Notes: a model not told the origin generated them from the sequence alone. 64,000 nucleotides of DNA from Bacteroidales bacterium (GCA_031275085.1 JAISPG010000028.1:62001-126000), one strand, 5' to 3'. Shown: positions 17,624 through 27,571, numbered from the stretch's first letter. Translations and numbers: made by a program.

Positions 17624-19069
17624 ATGAAAAAAATATGTTTTACAATTCTCATATCTCTCATTAGCATAATATCTTATTCTCAGGATTATGAAATAAAGGT
17701 AAAAGTCAATGGGCTCAGCGATACCATAATCTATTTAGGGTATTATATGGGTAACACTACTCTGTCAATGGATACAGCTAAAGTTGATAAAAAGGGAAAT
17801 GCTGTATTTAAAAACAACAAACCAATGCCAAAAGGAGTGTATGTTCTTGCTTTACCATCTGAAAATATGGTATTTATAGAATTCCTTATCGGAGATAGTA
17901 AAAAATTCTCTATGGAAACTGACGTATCTGGTTTCTATACTAATATGAAAATAAAAGGCAGCAGAGATAATGAGCTTTTTATGGAATATAAAGTTAAAAT
18001 GGAAGAATTTGAAAAGCAATATACAAATTTCATAAAACAATATGAAACAACTGAAGAAGGCAGCGAAGAAAGAGAAAAAATAAAAAACGAATTACAAAGC
18101 TTAAACCAGAAACGCAATGAATATATGAAATCAATGATAATTAAAGCACCGGACAGCTTTTTTACAAAAGTATTAAATGCTTTAATCGAAATTGAAGTAC
18201 CAGATCTTCCAAAAGACGAAGAAGGAAATACTGATCCGGTACTCAGATATTTATATGTAAAAGACCATTATTTTGACAGAATAGATTTTTCGGAAGGAGG
18301 GCTCGTAAGAACTCCAATATACCAAAACATACTTGATTATTATTTGAATTATATGGTTGCTCCTGCTCCGGATTCCCTGATAAAAGAGACTCATGATATA
18401 ATAAACCGCACTTATGAAGGTGGAGATACACTTATGTTCCAGTATACATTATCGCGGCTTTTCAATATGTATGATACTTCAAGGCTCATGGGATACGATG
18501 CTGTTTTTGTTGCAATCGCCGAAGACTGGTACTTAAGCGGCAAAGCTACATGGGCAGACAGCTCTTTCCTGGCTAAAATTTCCGAAAGAGTTGATAAAAT
18601 AACTCCGAACAAAATAGGTAATATAGCTCCAAATCTTACAAGAATGCAAAGTATTGACGACAAATATTATTCTTTACACCAAATACCGGGAGATTATACC
18701 GTCATTATATTCTGGGAACCGGATTGCGGACATTGTAAAAAAGAAGTTCCAAAACTAATGCAGGAACTAAGAGATACTTTACATAAGCTAAATGTCAGTG
18801 TTTTTGCAGTATATACACAATATAATAAGGAAGAATGGGAAAAATTCATTGAAGAAAAAAACATTAATGAAAATGGCTGGTACAATGTCTGGGACGGACC
18901 GTATCCACACTCGAAATTCCGCGATCTTTATGATATATACAGTACTCCTGTAGTATTTGTACTGGATAAGGACAAAAAGATAATCGGTAAACGTATGGGA
19001 GTTGAAAATATAAAAAACCTTATAGATTTACAAAAGAAAAAAGAAGAATTTGAGAAAGAGCATAAATAA
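17624..19069 (+). CDS. Exported TlpA/thioredoxin-fold protein, paralogue 2
   Basis: 481 aa with signal peptide (MKKICFTILISLISIISYSQ), the same DUF4369-like, middle and TlpA domains as paralogue 1, and an intact CGHC in FWEPDCGHCKKEV. From about APDSLIKETHD (base 18365) to the end it follows paralogue 1 nearly codon for codon: between 18872 and 19030 I count 6 differences in 159 bases. The N-terminal half is much more diverged. This split suggests recent gene conversion or a requirement to keep the redox domain equal while the N-domain specialises. Confidence 0.88.
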   Translation: MKKICFTILISLISIISYSQDYEIKVKVNGLSDTIIYLGYYMGNTTLSMDTAKVDKKGNAVFKNNKPMPKGVYVLALPSENMVFIEFLIGDSKKFSMETDVSGFYTNMKIKGSRDNELFMEYKVKMEEFEKQYTNFIKQYETTEEGSEEREKIKNELQSLNQKRNEYMKSMIIKAPDSFFTKVLNALIEIEVPDLPKDEEGNTDPVLRYLYVKDHYFDRIDFSEGGLVRTPIYQNILDYYLNYMVAPAPDSLIKETHDIINRTYEGGDTLMFQYTLSRLFNMYDTSRLMGYDAVFVAIAEDWYLSGKATWADSSFLAKISERVDKITPNKIGNIAPNLTRMQSIDDKYYSLHQIPGDYTVIIFWEPDCGHCKKEVPKLMQELRDTLHKLNVSVFAVYTQYNKEEWEKFIEEKNINENGWYNVWDGPYPHSKFRDLYDIYSTPVVFVLDKDKKIIGKRMGVENIKNLIDLQKKKEEFEKEHK

Positions 19070-19100
19070 ATTTTCCGGAAAAAGAACTTTATAAAAGTTT

Positions 19101-20540
19101 ATGAAAAAATTAAGTATACTACTTATAACTCTATTTTTATGGTTAACTACCTATTCGCAACAATATGAAATAAAGGTCAAAGTTGAAGGTGTTGATAACA
19201 CACCTGTATATCTTGGACATTATCTGGGTGAGAAAGCTATAATAATTGATGTTGCTAACACTGACAGTACCGGCTATGTTGTTTTCAGGAAAGACGAAAC
19301 TCTGGGAAAAGGAATGTATCTGATCATGTTTCCAACATTAGGCATGAATTATTTTGAATTTTTAATTGCTGATAGTCAGAATATTTCATTGGATACAAAA
19401 TTTCCTGATTTTGAATATATGAAAATAGAAGGTAGTGAAGAAAACCGGAAATTTTATGAATATAAAATGAAAAACAAGGAATTTGCCGATTCATATATTA
19501 TTCTCCAGAAAGAATTACAGATGGCTAGTTCAATGGACGAACACAAGAATGTCAGAACTAAAATGGACTCACTGGATAACTTAAGAGAAGAATATATGGA
19601 ATCTATAATTTCAGAAATTCCGGAAAGTTTTCTGGCAAAGGTATTAAATATCCTCATAGATATTAAAGTTCCTGAATATGATGAAAATGGTGAACGGATG
19701 AATCTATCGGATTTATACATGTATTATAAGGATCACTATTTTGATAATGTGGATTTTTCAGAAGGCGGTCTGGTCAGAACACCCGTATATGAATCAAAAC
19801 TTAATAACTATATAAACCATATGGTCATGGCATTACCGGATTCCATGATAAAAGAAACAAGGCAGATCATACAATATGCTTATGATGGAGGCGATACTTT
19901 AATGTTCCGTTATACTTCAGATCATTTATTAAATATTTTCGATACTTCCACAGCAGAAGGTTACGATGCTGTTTATGCTGCAATTGCCGAAGACTGGTAT
20001 TTAAGTGGTAAAGCTACGTGGGCTGATAGTATTTCTCTTTTTTTTATCTCAATGAAGGTAGGAAGTATTAGCCCGTTATACATAGGAAAAACAGCTCCGG
20101 ACCTTAACGATATGGAAAGTACAAATAACAGTAGCTTGTCTTTATCAAATATCGACGCTGCATATACTGTTCTTGTATTTTACGAACCTTCTTATGAAAA
20201 CTGTAAAGATAAAATAGCCGAACTTATGGAGCTTTACCGTAAAGAACTTAAAAAATATGATGTAAAAATATTTGCTGTATATACACTATACGATAAAAAA
20301 AACTGGCTTGATTTTCTACAGGAAAATAATCTTTATGAAGAAGGATGGTATAATATATGGGATGGACCACTACCCCACTCCGGTTTCAAAAACAATTATA
20401 ACATAAATGAACTTTCCGTATGCTTTTTGCTCAACCGTGAAAAGAAAATCATTGGAAAAAATATTATAAATGAAGATATTATCAATATTATCCGATCTGA
20501 TATTGATAAACAAAATAAAAAAACAGAAAAAGATGAATAA
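19101..20540 (+). CDS. Exported TlpA-fold protein, paralogue 3, first active-site Cys lost
   Basis: 479 aa; signal peptide MKKLSILLITLFLWLTTYSQ. Same three-domain plan and the same anchor blocks (YKDHYFDNVDFSEGGLVRTP, AIAEDWYLSGKATWADS). In the thioredoxin domain the CGHC of paralogues 1 and 2 is FYEPSYENCKDK: the N-terminal, attacking Cys is Tyr and only the resolving Cys remains. A dithiol reductase cycle is therefore not possible; the protein may bind partners, form a mixed disulfide, or be decaying. The reading frame is otherwise intact. It overlaps paralogue 4 by 8 bp. Confidence 0.87.
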   Translation: MKKLSILLITLFLWLTTYSQQYEIKVKVEGVDNTPVYLGHYLGEKAIIIDVANTDSTGYVVFRKDETLGKGMYLIMFPTLGMNYFEFLIADSQNISLDTKFPDFEYMKIEGSEENRKFYEYKMKNKEFADSYIILQKELQMASSMDEHKNVRTKMDSLDNLREEYMESIISEIPESFLAKVLNILIDIKVPEYDENGERMNLSDLYMYYKDHYFDNVDFSEGGLVRTPVYESKLNNYINHMVMALPDSMIKETRQIIQYAYDGGDTLMFRYTSDHLLNIFDTSTAEGYDAVYAAIAEDWYLSGKATWADSISLFFISMKVGSISPLYIGKTAPDLNDMESTNNSSLSLSNIDAAYTVLVFYEPSYENCKDKIAELMELYRKELKKYDVKIFAVYTLYDKKNWLDFLQENNLYEEGWYNIWDGPLPHSGFKNNYNINELSVCFLLNREKKIIGKNIINEDIINIIRSDIDKQNKKTEKDE

Positions 20541-21987
20541 TATAAAAATTAAAATATTCTTTTCAATATGTCTGTTTTCAATATTTTATAATACCTATGG
20601 TACTAATATTGAATTTGATATAAGTAATACAACCGAAAAAAATATTTACTTATGTATGTACAAAGGACCTGATTTTGAAATAATTGATACTATTTTTTCA
20701 GAGAACGGTAAATTTATTTACACAAGAGAACAATCTCTTCCTCACGGAGTATATTTTGTAGTAATTCCACCACATACAAGATTTGATTTTATAATTGCCG
20801 AAAATCAGGATTTTACAATAAAACTAAATGCCGGAAATGTTACAGAGACAATAGAATCGACCGGAGAAAAACAATATTCTTTGTTTCTTGAAATGCAAAA
20901 AGAAATAGCAAATCTGAATAAAGCTCGTTCTCTTTTAAATATGGAGAAAGAAGTATTCAAGCGTATAAAAAGTGATACACTACCGGTAATAAACAAAAGA
21001 ATTGATAGTATAAATATCATACAAAGCGATATATATAAAAAATATCGTAATATGATGGCTCCTGACATTTTTTTCAATAAAATGCTAAAGATCATGGAAC
21101 CATTTGAAATTCCGGATAGTGCTGAAAAATTAAAATATAAAGATCCTTATTTGTATTTCAGATATTATATTGATCATTATTTTGACCGGGTTGATTTTTC
21201 TGATTCATATTTGCTTAATACTCCGCAATTTGTATTTCACCGGTTACTTGAGGATTATTGCCAATATTTTATCAACAACAGAGCAAACAATCTTGATGAA
21301 GTATATAAAGATATTGATAATTTAATTGCGAAAACTAATAACAATCTATCATATAGAAAATATATATTAAATTATATGATAGCTAAATATGAGGCTCCCG
21401 AAAATCTAAAACTTGAAGCTATATTTATATATTTATACCGTAAATATTATATGGTAGAAAAACCGGAATGGGTCAGTAACCAGGCATATGAAATCCTTAA
21501 ATTCAGGGCAGAAGCGATGCAGTATAATATTATCGGTTCAACGGCAAAAGACCTGCGACTTACTGATATCAACGGAACATATCATTCTATTTATGAATTA
21601 CCTTCTAATTATAAAATTATACTATTCTGGGAGCCTGATTGTGATTTTTGTTCAGATATGGCATTAGAATTAAAAGATGTATATGAAACTTTAGAAGCCG
21701 AAAATGTTGCAGTATTTGCAGTTTTAACAAATACAGACATTGATATCTGGACAGATTTTATCAACGAAAATGAGCTTAACTGGATAAACGTTTATGATCC
21801 TGATAATTCCAGTAATTATGAAACATATTACGGAACATACAAAACTCCAAGAATATATATTCTTGACCAAAACAATATAATCTTGGCAAAAGATATAAAA
21901 CCAGGCAGTATTACCAATTTTATAAAACATCATGAAACCAGTGTGTCGGATCCTAAAGATCCTTTTGGGTTTATTTTCGACAAATGA
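20533..21987 (+). CDS. Exported TlpA-fold protein, paralogue 4 (CDFC active site)
   Basis: The listed ORF begins at 20470, but its first 21 residues are coded within paralogue 3; the ATG at 20533 (MNNIKIKIFFSICLFSIFYN) gives a proper signal peptide and a mature start at about TNIEFDI, 484 aa. This is the most diverged copy: the anchor block is RYYIDHYFDRVDFSDSYLLNTP and the redox motif is FWEPDCDFCSDM, so both Cys are kept. The stop codon is 8 bp from the stop of convergent rodA. Probably same compartment and general role as its neighbours. Confidence 0.86.
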   Translation: MNNIKIKIFFSICLFSIFYNTYGTNIEFDISNTTEKNIYLCMYKGPDFEIIDTIFSENGKFIYTREQSLPHGVYFVVIPPHTRFDFIIAENQDFTIKLNAGNVTETIESTGEKQYSLFLEMQKEIANLNKARSLLNMEKEVFKRIKSDTLPVINKRIDSINIIQSDIYKKYRNMMAPDIFFNKMLKIMEPFEIPDSAEKLKYKDPYLYFRYYIDHYFDRVDFSDSYLLNTPQFVFHRLLEDYCQYFINNRANNLDEVYKDIDNLIAKTNNNLSYRKYILNYMIAKYEAPENLKLEAIFIYLYRKYYMVEKPEWVSNQAYEILKFRAEAMQYNIIGSTAKDLRLTDINGTYHSIYELPSNYKIILFWEPDCDFCSDMALELKDVYETLEAENVAVFAVLTNTDIDIWTDFINENELNWINVYDPDNSSNYETYYGTYKTPRIYILDQNNIILAKDIKPGSITNFIKHHETSVSDPKDPFGFIFDK

Positions 21988-21995
21988 TTATAGTT

Positions 21996-23426
21996 TTATC
22001 TAAATACCTGTAATCTATCGGAATCCAGCTTAATAAAAATAAATAACATTATAGTAAATGCCCATAAAGAAGATCCTCCATAACTAAAAAAAGGTAAAGG
22101 TATTCCTATAACGGGCGCTAAACCTATTGTCATTCCGATATTTACCACAACATGGAAAAATAAAACAGATGCTACTCCATATCCATATATTCTTGAAAAG
22201 GCTGAACGCTGTCGTTCTGCTAAAATTATTATCCTGATAATCAAAAAAATAAATAATGCCAAAACTACTGTAGTACCAATAAATCCCCACTCCTCCCCAA
22301 TAGTGCAGAATATAAAATCGGTACTTTGTTCAGGTACAAAATTATACTTTGTTTGTGTTCCATTTAAAAATCCCTTTCCCGAAAAGCCTCCCGATCCGAT
22401 CGCAATCTTTGATTGATTAACATTATAATCAACACCCAAAGGATCGTCATTCTTACCAAGTAATCCGTTTATGCGATTTTGCTGGTGTTCCTGAAGTATA
22501 TTATTAAATATATAATCGACCGATACAATAAAGAAATTTACACCAACTATAAGGATCAGATATAATAATAATGTATTATTTTTCTTTATCAGGTATACAA
22601 TAAGCATTAATAAACTCACTGCTCCTATATTTAGGAAAACTAATAACAATAAGTTATTATTAAAAAATGGTATATAAATATAAAATAGTGCAGAAATTAC
22701 TACAAATAATAAAAATGAATAGAACAAGACTTTAGAGAACATTGTACGCCTGGAAACAAAACAATACGCCAGAACTCCTATCGTCAAAGCAGCAATAAGC
22801 AAATATTCTATTTTCACCAGAAGCGCCAGTATAAACAATGCTATTATAAAAAATACGGTAATAAATAAAGTTTTATTTAATCCTTCCCTGAAAAGAACAA
22901 ATACAAAAGAAAAGAATACTAATGAGGAACCAGTATCATTCTGTAACAATATTAACAGAACCGGAAGTCCCAGCAAACATAAAACACCAAGTACTTTCCG
23001 CGAATTACCGAAGCTAAAGTTCTCACTACTTAAAAAATGGGCTAAAGCCAGACAAATAGTTATTTTTGCAAACTCAACAGGCTGAATACGGAAACTACCT
23101 ATTTCAAACCACGATTTTGAAGCCTTTACCTCAACACCAAAAAGCAGTACGCTTATCAGCAGTAAAATGCCTATGGCATATAGAGGATATGAAAATGCCG
23201 AATAAAATTTACTATCTACAATAAGAACTATAAATATCAGTAAAACTGATGCTGCAATCCATATAAGCTGTTTTCCGTATCTTTGCGAAACATCGAAGAT
23301 ACTACTGTGCGAATCGTCATAAACGGCAGAATAAATATTGAGCCAGCCTAATAAAACCAGAACAAAATAAATTGCTATAGTTAACCAATCGAGATTTACT
23401 AATATATTATCACGTTTATTTTTCAT
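21996..23426 (-). CDS. rodA: Rod-shape peptidoglycan glycosyltransferase RodA (SEDS family)
   Basis: Polytopic SEDS protein, 476 aa, that polymerises lipid II for sidewall growth together with PBP2. Seen: KSWFEIGSFRIQPVEFAKI (the SEDS motif, about 104-122), LLQNDTGSSLVF, the essential Asp region near FVPEQSTDFIFCTIGEEWGF, and the C-terminal VIGIPLPFFSYGGSSLW. The length is greater than E. coli RodA because of an extra hydrophobic insertion in the middle (about 220-330). It overlaps the upstream mrdA by 4 bp and is last in the mre operon. Confidence 0.95.
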   Translation of the reverse strand: MKNKRDNILVNLDWLTIAIYFVLVLLGWLNIYSAVYDDSHSSIFDVSQRYGKQLIWIAASVLLIFIVLIVDSKFYSAFSYPLYAIGILLLISVLLFGVEVKASKSWFEIGSFRIQPVEFAKITICLALAHFLSSENFSFGNSRKVLGVLCLLGLPVLLILLQNDTGSSLVFFSFVFVLFREGLNKTLFITVFFIIALFILALLVKIEYLLIAALTIGVLAYCFVSRRTMFSKVLFYSFLLFVVISALFYIYIPFFNNNLLLLVFLNIGAVSLLMLIVYLIKKNNTLLLYLILIVGVNFFIVSVDYIFNNILQEHQQNRINGLLGKNDDPLGVDYNVNQSKIAIGSGGFSGKGFLNGTQTKYNFVPEQSTDFIFCTIGEEWGFIGTTVVLALFIFLIIRIIILAERQRSAFSRIYGYGVASVLFFHVVVNIGMTIGLAPVIGIPLPFFSYGGSSLWAFTIMLFIFIKLDSDRLQVFR

Positions 23427-25231
23427 TCTGTCGATTCAATCAATACAGCTTCCTGTATTCGTTTTTCAAATTCTTCATCCGATATCTCACCGGTTAAATA
23501 TTTTTCCATCACAAGTCGTGCAACAGGAGCAGCCCAAACTCCTCCAAATCCCGCATTTTCTATGTAAACTGCTATTGCAATTTTAGGATCATCTTTAGGG
23601 GCAAATGCCACAAATACCGAATGATCTTTACCGTGCGGATTCTGGACAGTCCCTGTTTTTCCGCAAACTTTTACTCCCGGGATCCGACCATAAAATCCGG
23701 TTCCATAATCCTGATTTACAACATAATCCATCCCTTCTACCATCATATCAAAATAACTCTTGTCAAAAGGAGTAAAAACCTTTTGAGTATTAGGTCCTGT
23801 CAGTTCTTCTTCTCCTATATTTCTCACTATATGCGGATTATAGTAATATCCTCTGTTGGATATAATAGCACAAAAATTTGCCAGTTGCAAAGGAGTAGCC
23901 ATAATTTCTCCCTGTCCTATTGATAAAGAAAAAATAGTACTAAATGCCCATCTGTATTTACCATATTTTTTATCATAATGATCGGAACCCGGAATAAATC
24001 CTTTTTTTACTGAGGGTAAACCAATATCAAACGCTTTTCCAAAACCTAAAGTTAATATTTTTTCTTTCCATAAATCCAATCCTATGTGAGAATCTTTAAA
24101 AATACTGGGATCTTTTTTCCTCTGAACCAAATCTTTAAAAACAAAATAAAAATAAGGATTACAGGAATATTGTATTGCTCTTTCTACTCCTATACAGGGA
24201 GGGTGATTATGACACCCGATTTTAGATTTATCACACGAATAAAAAGTATTTTTGGATATAACACCTTCCTGAAGTCCCACTATAGCTTGTGCTATTTTAA
24301 ATATAGACCCCGGAGGATTCGGTGATATAGCTCTATTTAATAAAGGTTTGGCTGAAACATTACTAAGACTGTCAAAATGTTTTCCTCTCGACCGTCCAAC
24401 CAAAAGCTGGGGATCATAACCCGGACTCGAAACCATTACCAGAATTTCACCCGACGACGGTTCTATAGCAACTATGCTGCCAAGTTTATTCTGCATTATC
24501 TTTTCACCATACTTTTGAAGTTCGGAATCAATAGTAAGAACAAGGTTTTTACCAGGAATCGCCACCGAATCATACTTACCATCCATATAACTTCCCTGTA
24601 CTCTGTTATGAACATCAACCAATAAATATTCAGTTCCTTTTATACCTCTTAATTCTTTTTCGTAATATTGTTCTACTCCACTTTTTCCGGCATAATCTCC
24701 AACAGCATAATAAGAATCTGCATTAAGCATATCCAGATTTACTTCGCCGACATCACCTAATACATGAGCAGCAATACCTTCATTATATTTTCTAAGTGTA
24801 CGGTTCTGAACAAAAAAACCATGATATTTATATAAATGTTCCTGAATTTTTGCATATTGACGTGAATTTATCTGTTTAAAAAATACAGACGGACGATACG
24901 ATGAATATTTTTTGCATTTTTCAAACCGGCTGCGAAAATTTTCAATATCAATACCAAGGTCGTTACATAAAGCAAGTGTATCAAATTCCTTTACCTGACC
25001 AGGCACTACCTGTAAATCATAGGCTGCTTCATTACAAACAAGTAAAACTCCATTTCTGTCATAAATCAACCCACGTGCAGGATAAACAACAACTTTTCTT
25101 CTTGAATTATTTTCCGAAGATATTTTTAATGAAACATCCAGGATCTGTAAATAAAACAGCTTTGCCCAAATAATAAGAAAAACGAGCATAAATATCGCTA
25201 TTATAATATATTTACGGCTAACAAATTTCAT
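23423..25231 (-). CDS. mrdA: Penicillin-binding protein 2 (transpeptidase)
   Basis: Class B PBP, 602 aa: short cytoplasmic tail, single TM anchor (YIIIAIFMLVFLIIWAKLF), dimerisation/pedestal domain beginning RRKVVVYPARGLIYDRNG, and transpeptidase domain. Catalytic motifs: SxxK at Ser309-Lys312 (PPGSIFKI), SxN at Ser356-Asn358 (YSCNP), KTG at Lys525-Gly527 (CGKTGTVQNP). Cross-links new sidewall glycan made by RodA. One base separates it from upstream mreD and four bases overlap with rodA, so the complex is translated from one message. Confidence 0.96.
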   Translation of the reverse strand: MKFVSRKYIIIAIFMLVFLIIWAKLFYLQILDVSLKISSENNSRRKVVVYPARGLIYDRNGVLLVCNEAAYDLQVVPGQVKEFDTLALCNDLGIDIENFRSRFEKCKKYSSYRPSVFFKQINSRQYAKIQEHLYKYHGFFVQNRTLRKYNEGIAAHVLGDVGEVNLDMLNADSYYAVGDYAGKSGVEQYYEKELRGIKGTEYLLVDVHNRVQGSYMDGKYDSVAIPGKNLVLTIDSELQKYGEKIMQNKLGSIVAIEPSSGEILVMVSSPGYDPQLLVGRSRGKHFDSLSNVSAKPLLNRAISPNPPGSIFKIAQAIVGLQEGVISKNTFYSCDKSKIGCHNHPPCIGVERAIQYSCNPYFYFVFKDLVQRKKDPSIFKDSHIGLDLWKEKILTLGFGKAFDIGLPSVKKGFIPGSDHYDKKYGKYRWAFSTIFSLSIGQGEIMATPLQLANFCAIISNRGYYYNPHIVRNIGEEELTGPNTQKVFTPFDKSYFDMMVEGMDYVVNQDYGTGFYGRIPGVKVCGKTGTVQNPHGKDHSVFVAFAPKDDPKIAIAVYIENAGFGGVWAAPVARLVMEKYLTGEISDEEFEKRIQEAVLIESTE

Positions 25232-25232
25232 A

Positions 25233-25739
25233 TCATTTTCCAGAAAAAAGCAAATGTCCTAAAAACACAAAAATCAATGTCGAAACAGAACTTAAAATTA
25301 TTTTAATAACTGTATAAAAGAAATGAGTAAATGAAAAAACTTCTAAAAAAAACAAAAATGTATGATGTATTAATATTATAACAAGTGAATACCTTATAAA
25401 CCAATATAACCCATAGCTTTTTACAGATGGTGTTTTATTTGATTCGTAACCGTCACGCGGAGAAAAGACATTAAGTACAAACGGACGTAAATAACACACA
25501 AGAACTGTTGCCGATGCATTAAGTCCCGGTGTGGAGTTAAATAAATCAACAGAAAAGCCTAGTATAAATCCCAGAAATAAAACAAGGTATTTGTTCATTT
25601 CAATAGGAAGCATCAGGATAAACAACAGATATATGAATGTATTTACATATCCTATAAGATATATATTATCAAAAATCAGAACCTGTACCAGCACTGAAAA
25701 CAAAAATAACAATATATATTTCAAATAATCATTAATCAT
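25233..25739 (-). CDS. mreD: Rod shape-determining membrane protein MreD
   Basis: Small (168 aa) very hydrophobic protein with five to six TM segments, FILGFSVDLFNSTPGLNASA being the best conserved block of MreD proteins. Part of the elongasome linking cytoplasmic MreB filaments to periplasmic synthases. Identity rests on its position between mreC and mrdA as much as on sequence, since MreD is poorly conserved. The start overlaps mreC by 8 bp. Confidence 0.9.
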   Translation of the reverse strand: MINDYLKYILLFLFSVLVQVLIFDNIYLIGYVNTFIYLLFILMLPIEMNKYLVLFLGFILGFSVDLFNSTPGLNASATVLVCYLRPFVLNVFSPRDGYESNKTPSVKSYGLYWFIRYSLVIILIHHTFLFFLEVFSFTHFFYTVIKIILSSVSTLIFVFLGHLLFSGK

Positions 25740-26538
25740 CAGCAGTATAATTAAACTGTTCCTGTTCGTGATAATTCAGATTTTTTACAATATATACATA
25801 ATTGATATTATTAAAATCAGTAAGCAATTCCACATAAATAGTATAAAACTCAGTAGAACTGTCTTTATAAAAATCTTTAACAACTCCTACAGGTATATTT
25901 TCCGGAAATATTGAAGACAACCCGCTGGTAACTACCAGATCGCCATGATTTACATCAACATATCCCGGAATCTCAGTCATAGTTGCGATCCGAATATCAC
26001 TTCCGTCCCATGATAACGAACCGAAATAATCATTTTTTCGTAACTTGACACTTATCTTAGTTTCTGGATTTATTATTGGTAAAACAGATGAATACTTATC
26101 CGAAGATGCATATACTATACCTACCAACCCGTTTGGACCTACAACTCCCATCTCCGGTTCAACATTATTACTGAGTCCTTTGTTTATAGTCAAAAAATTC
26201 TTTGTCCTGTTTACCGTTGCTCCTACTACTTTTGCCGATGAATATATAAATCCCCTTCCCTCTATTGATGGAATATTGTCACGCCTGTATTTTTCAAGAA
26301 TATCCTTAAGCCTTCCGTTCTCTTCTGCAAGGCTATCGTTAATCGACCTTAACTTTGTATATTCAGTTAAGTTTGTCCATTTTTCCGAAATATTTGCAGT
26401 AAAAGCGTTAGACGAGTTAATATATTTACTGTTATGATAATCATTCCCTGAAAAAATCAATACAAAACAAATTACTTCAATAAATATAAAAACAATTGTA
26501 AATAAGTATTTAAGTATAAACTTTAATAGGCTATTCAT
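25732..26538 (-). CDS. mreC: Rod shape-determining protein MreC
   Basis: 268 aa: one N-terminal TM segment (FILKYLFTIVFIFIEVICFVLIF), a coiled coil (about 55-95; LRSINDSLAEENGRLKDILEKYR) and the periplasmic beta-barrel region with KNFLTINKGLSNNVEPEMGVVG and LVVTSGLSSIFPENIPVG, both typical of MreC. It activates the RodA-PBP2 pair. Located 10 bp downstream of mreB and overlapping mreD. Confidence 0.95.
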   Translation of the reverse strand: MNSLLKFILKYLFTIVFIFIEVICFVLIFSGNDYHNSKYINSSNAFTANISEKWTNLTEYTKLRSINDSLAEENGRLKDILEKYRRDNIPSIEGRGFIYSSAKVVGATVNRTKNFLTINKGLSNNVEPEMGVVGPNGLVGIVYASSDKYSSVLPIINPETKISVKLRKNDYFGSLSWDGSDIRIATMTEIPGYVDVNHGDLVVTSGLSSIFPENIPVGVVKDFYKDSSTEFYTIYVELLTDFNNINYVYIVKNLNYHEQEQFNYTADD

Positions 26539-26548
26539 TTCCCATACA

Positions 26549-27571
26549 CTATCTGATCAGGAATTGAAACTTGTCGACATTCCTAAGGGCTATTCCCGTT
26601 CCTCTGGCTACGGCTCTCAACGGATCTTCAGCAACATGAACAGGAATATTGGTTTTGTCCGACAGTCTTTTATCCAATCCTTTCAATAAAGCTCCCCCAC
26701 CTGCCAGGTACATTCCACGTGTATAAATATCCGAATATAATTCGGGAGGAGTTTGTTCGAGAACAGCCATTATTGCTGTTTCAATCTTTGATATTGATTT
26801 ATCAAGGCTATGTGCAATTTCCTGATAAGATACAGGAATTTCAATAGGTAATGCAGTCATCTGGTGAGGACCTCTTACGATATAATCAGGCGGAGGATTA
26901 TCCAGTTCCGGTATAGCTGCACCTACATTTATTTTTATATCTTCTGCTGTTCTTTCCCCGATTTTTATATTATGCTGGCGACGCATATATTCCTGAATAT
27001 CATCAGTAAATTCATCACCTGCAATACGTATTGAACGGTTACAAACAATTCCGCCAAGTGAAATTACCGCAATTTCGGTTGTTCCGCCGCCAATATCAAC
27101 AACCATAGATCCCTGTGGTGCTTCAACATCCATTCCTATTCCTATTGCTGCTGCCATAGGTTCATAGATCATATAAACTTCGCGCCCTCCGGCATGTTCT
27201 GAAGAATCTCTTACTGCTCTTAATTCTACTTCCGTACTTCCCGAAGGAATACAAACCACCATTTTTAATGAAGGATTAAACCAGCTGCGTTTTTTATTCA
27301 GCATTTTTATTAATCCTCTTATCATTAATTCTGCAGAATTAAAATCGGCAATAACTCCGTCTCTTAATGGCCTTACTGTTTTTATTCCTTCATGTGTTTT
27401 ACCGTGCATCTGGCGGGCTTTATGCCCTATAGCAACCAGCTTTCCGGTCCGTTCGTCCAGTGCAACAATTGAAGGTTCGTCAACTATGATTTTATCGTTA
27501 TGTATTATTATAGTATTAGCGGTACCTAAATCAATAGCTATTTCCTGCTGTAAAAATGAAAACAATCCCAT
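26549..27571 (-). CDS. mreB: Actin-like rod shape-determining protein MreB
   Basis: 340 aa cytoplasmic actin homologue forming membrane-associated filaments. ATP-binding motifs: IAIDLGTANTII-type phosphate-1 loop at residues 12-24, VVDIGGGTTEIAVISLGGIV (phosphate 2), GDEFTDDI, and AGGGALLKGLD near the C-terminus (adenosine motif). First gene of the operon mreB-mreC-mreD-mrdA-rodA. The 5' leader (27572-27650) has an imperfect TTTG...TAACTTG pair on the minus strand but no clean consensus promoter. Confidence 0.97.
   Translation of the reverse strand: MGLFSFLQQEIAIDLGTANTIIIHNDKIIVDEPSIVALDERTGKLVAIGHKARQMHGKTHEGIKTVRPLRDGVIADFNSAELMIRGLIKMLNKKRSWFNPSLKMVVCIPSGSTEVELRAVRDSSEHAGGREVYMIYEPMAAAIGIGMDVEAPQGSMVVDIGGGTTEIAVISLGGIVCNRSIRIAGDEFTDDIQEYMRRQHNIKIGERTAEDIKINVGAAIPELDNPPPDYIVRGPHQMTALPIEIPVSYQEIAHSLDKSISKIETAIMAVLEQTPPELYSDIYTRGMYLAGGGALLKGLDKRLSDKTNIPVHVAEDPLRAVARGTGIALRNVDKFQFLIR

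Noticed and set aside
16146-21987. Tandem array as a mobile element or prophage insertion
   Set aside because: No transposase, terminal repeats or target-site duplication; base composition equals that of the surroundings.
26045-26437. 130-aa plus-strand ORF inside mreC
   Set aside because: Antisense to a well-supported MreC frame with coiled coil and conserved blocks; no own start context.
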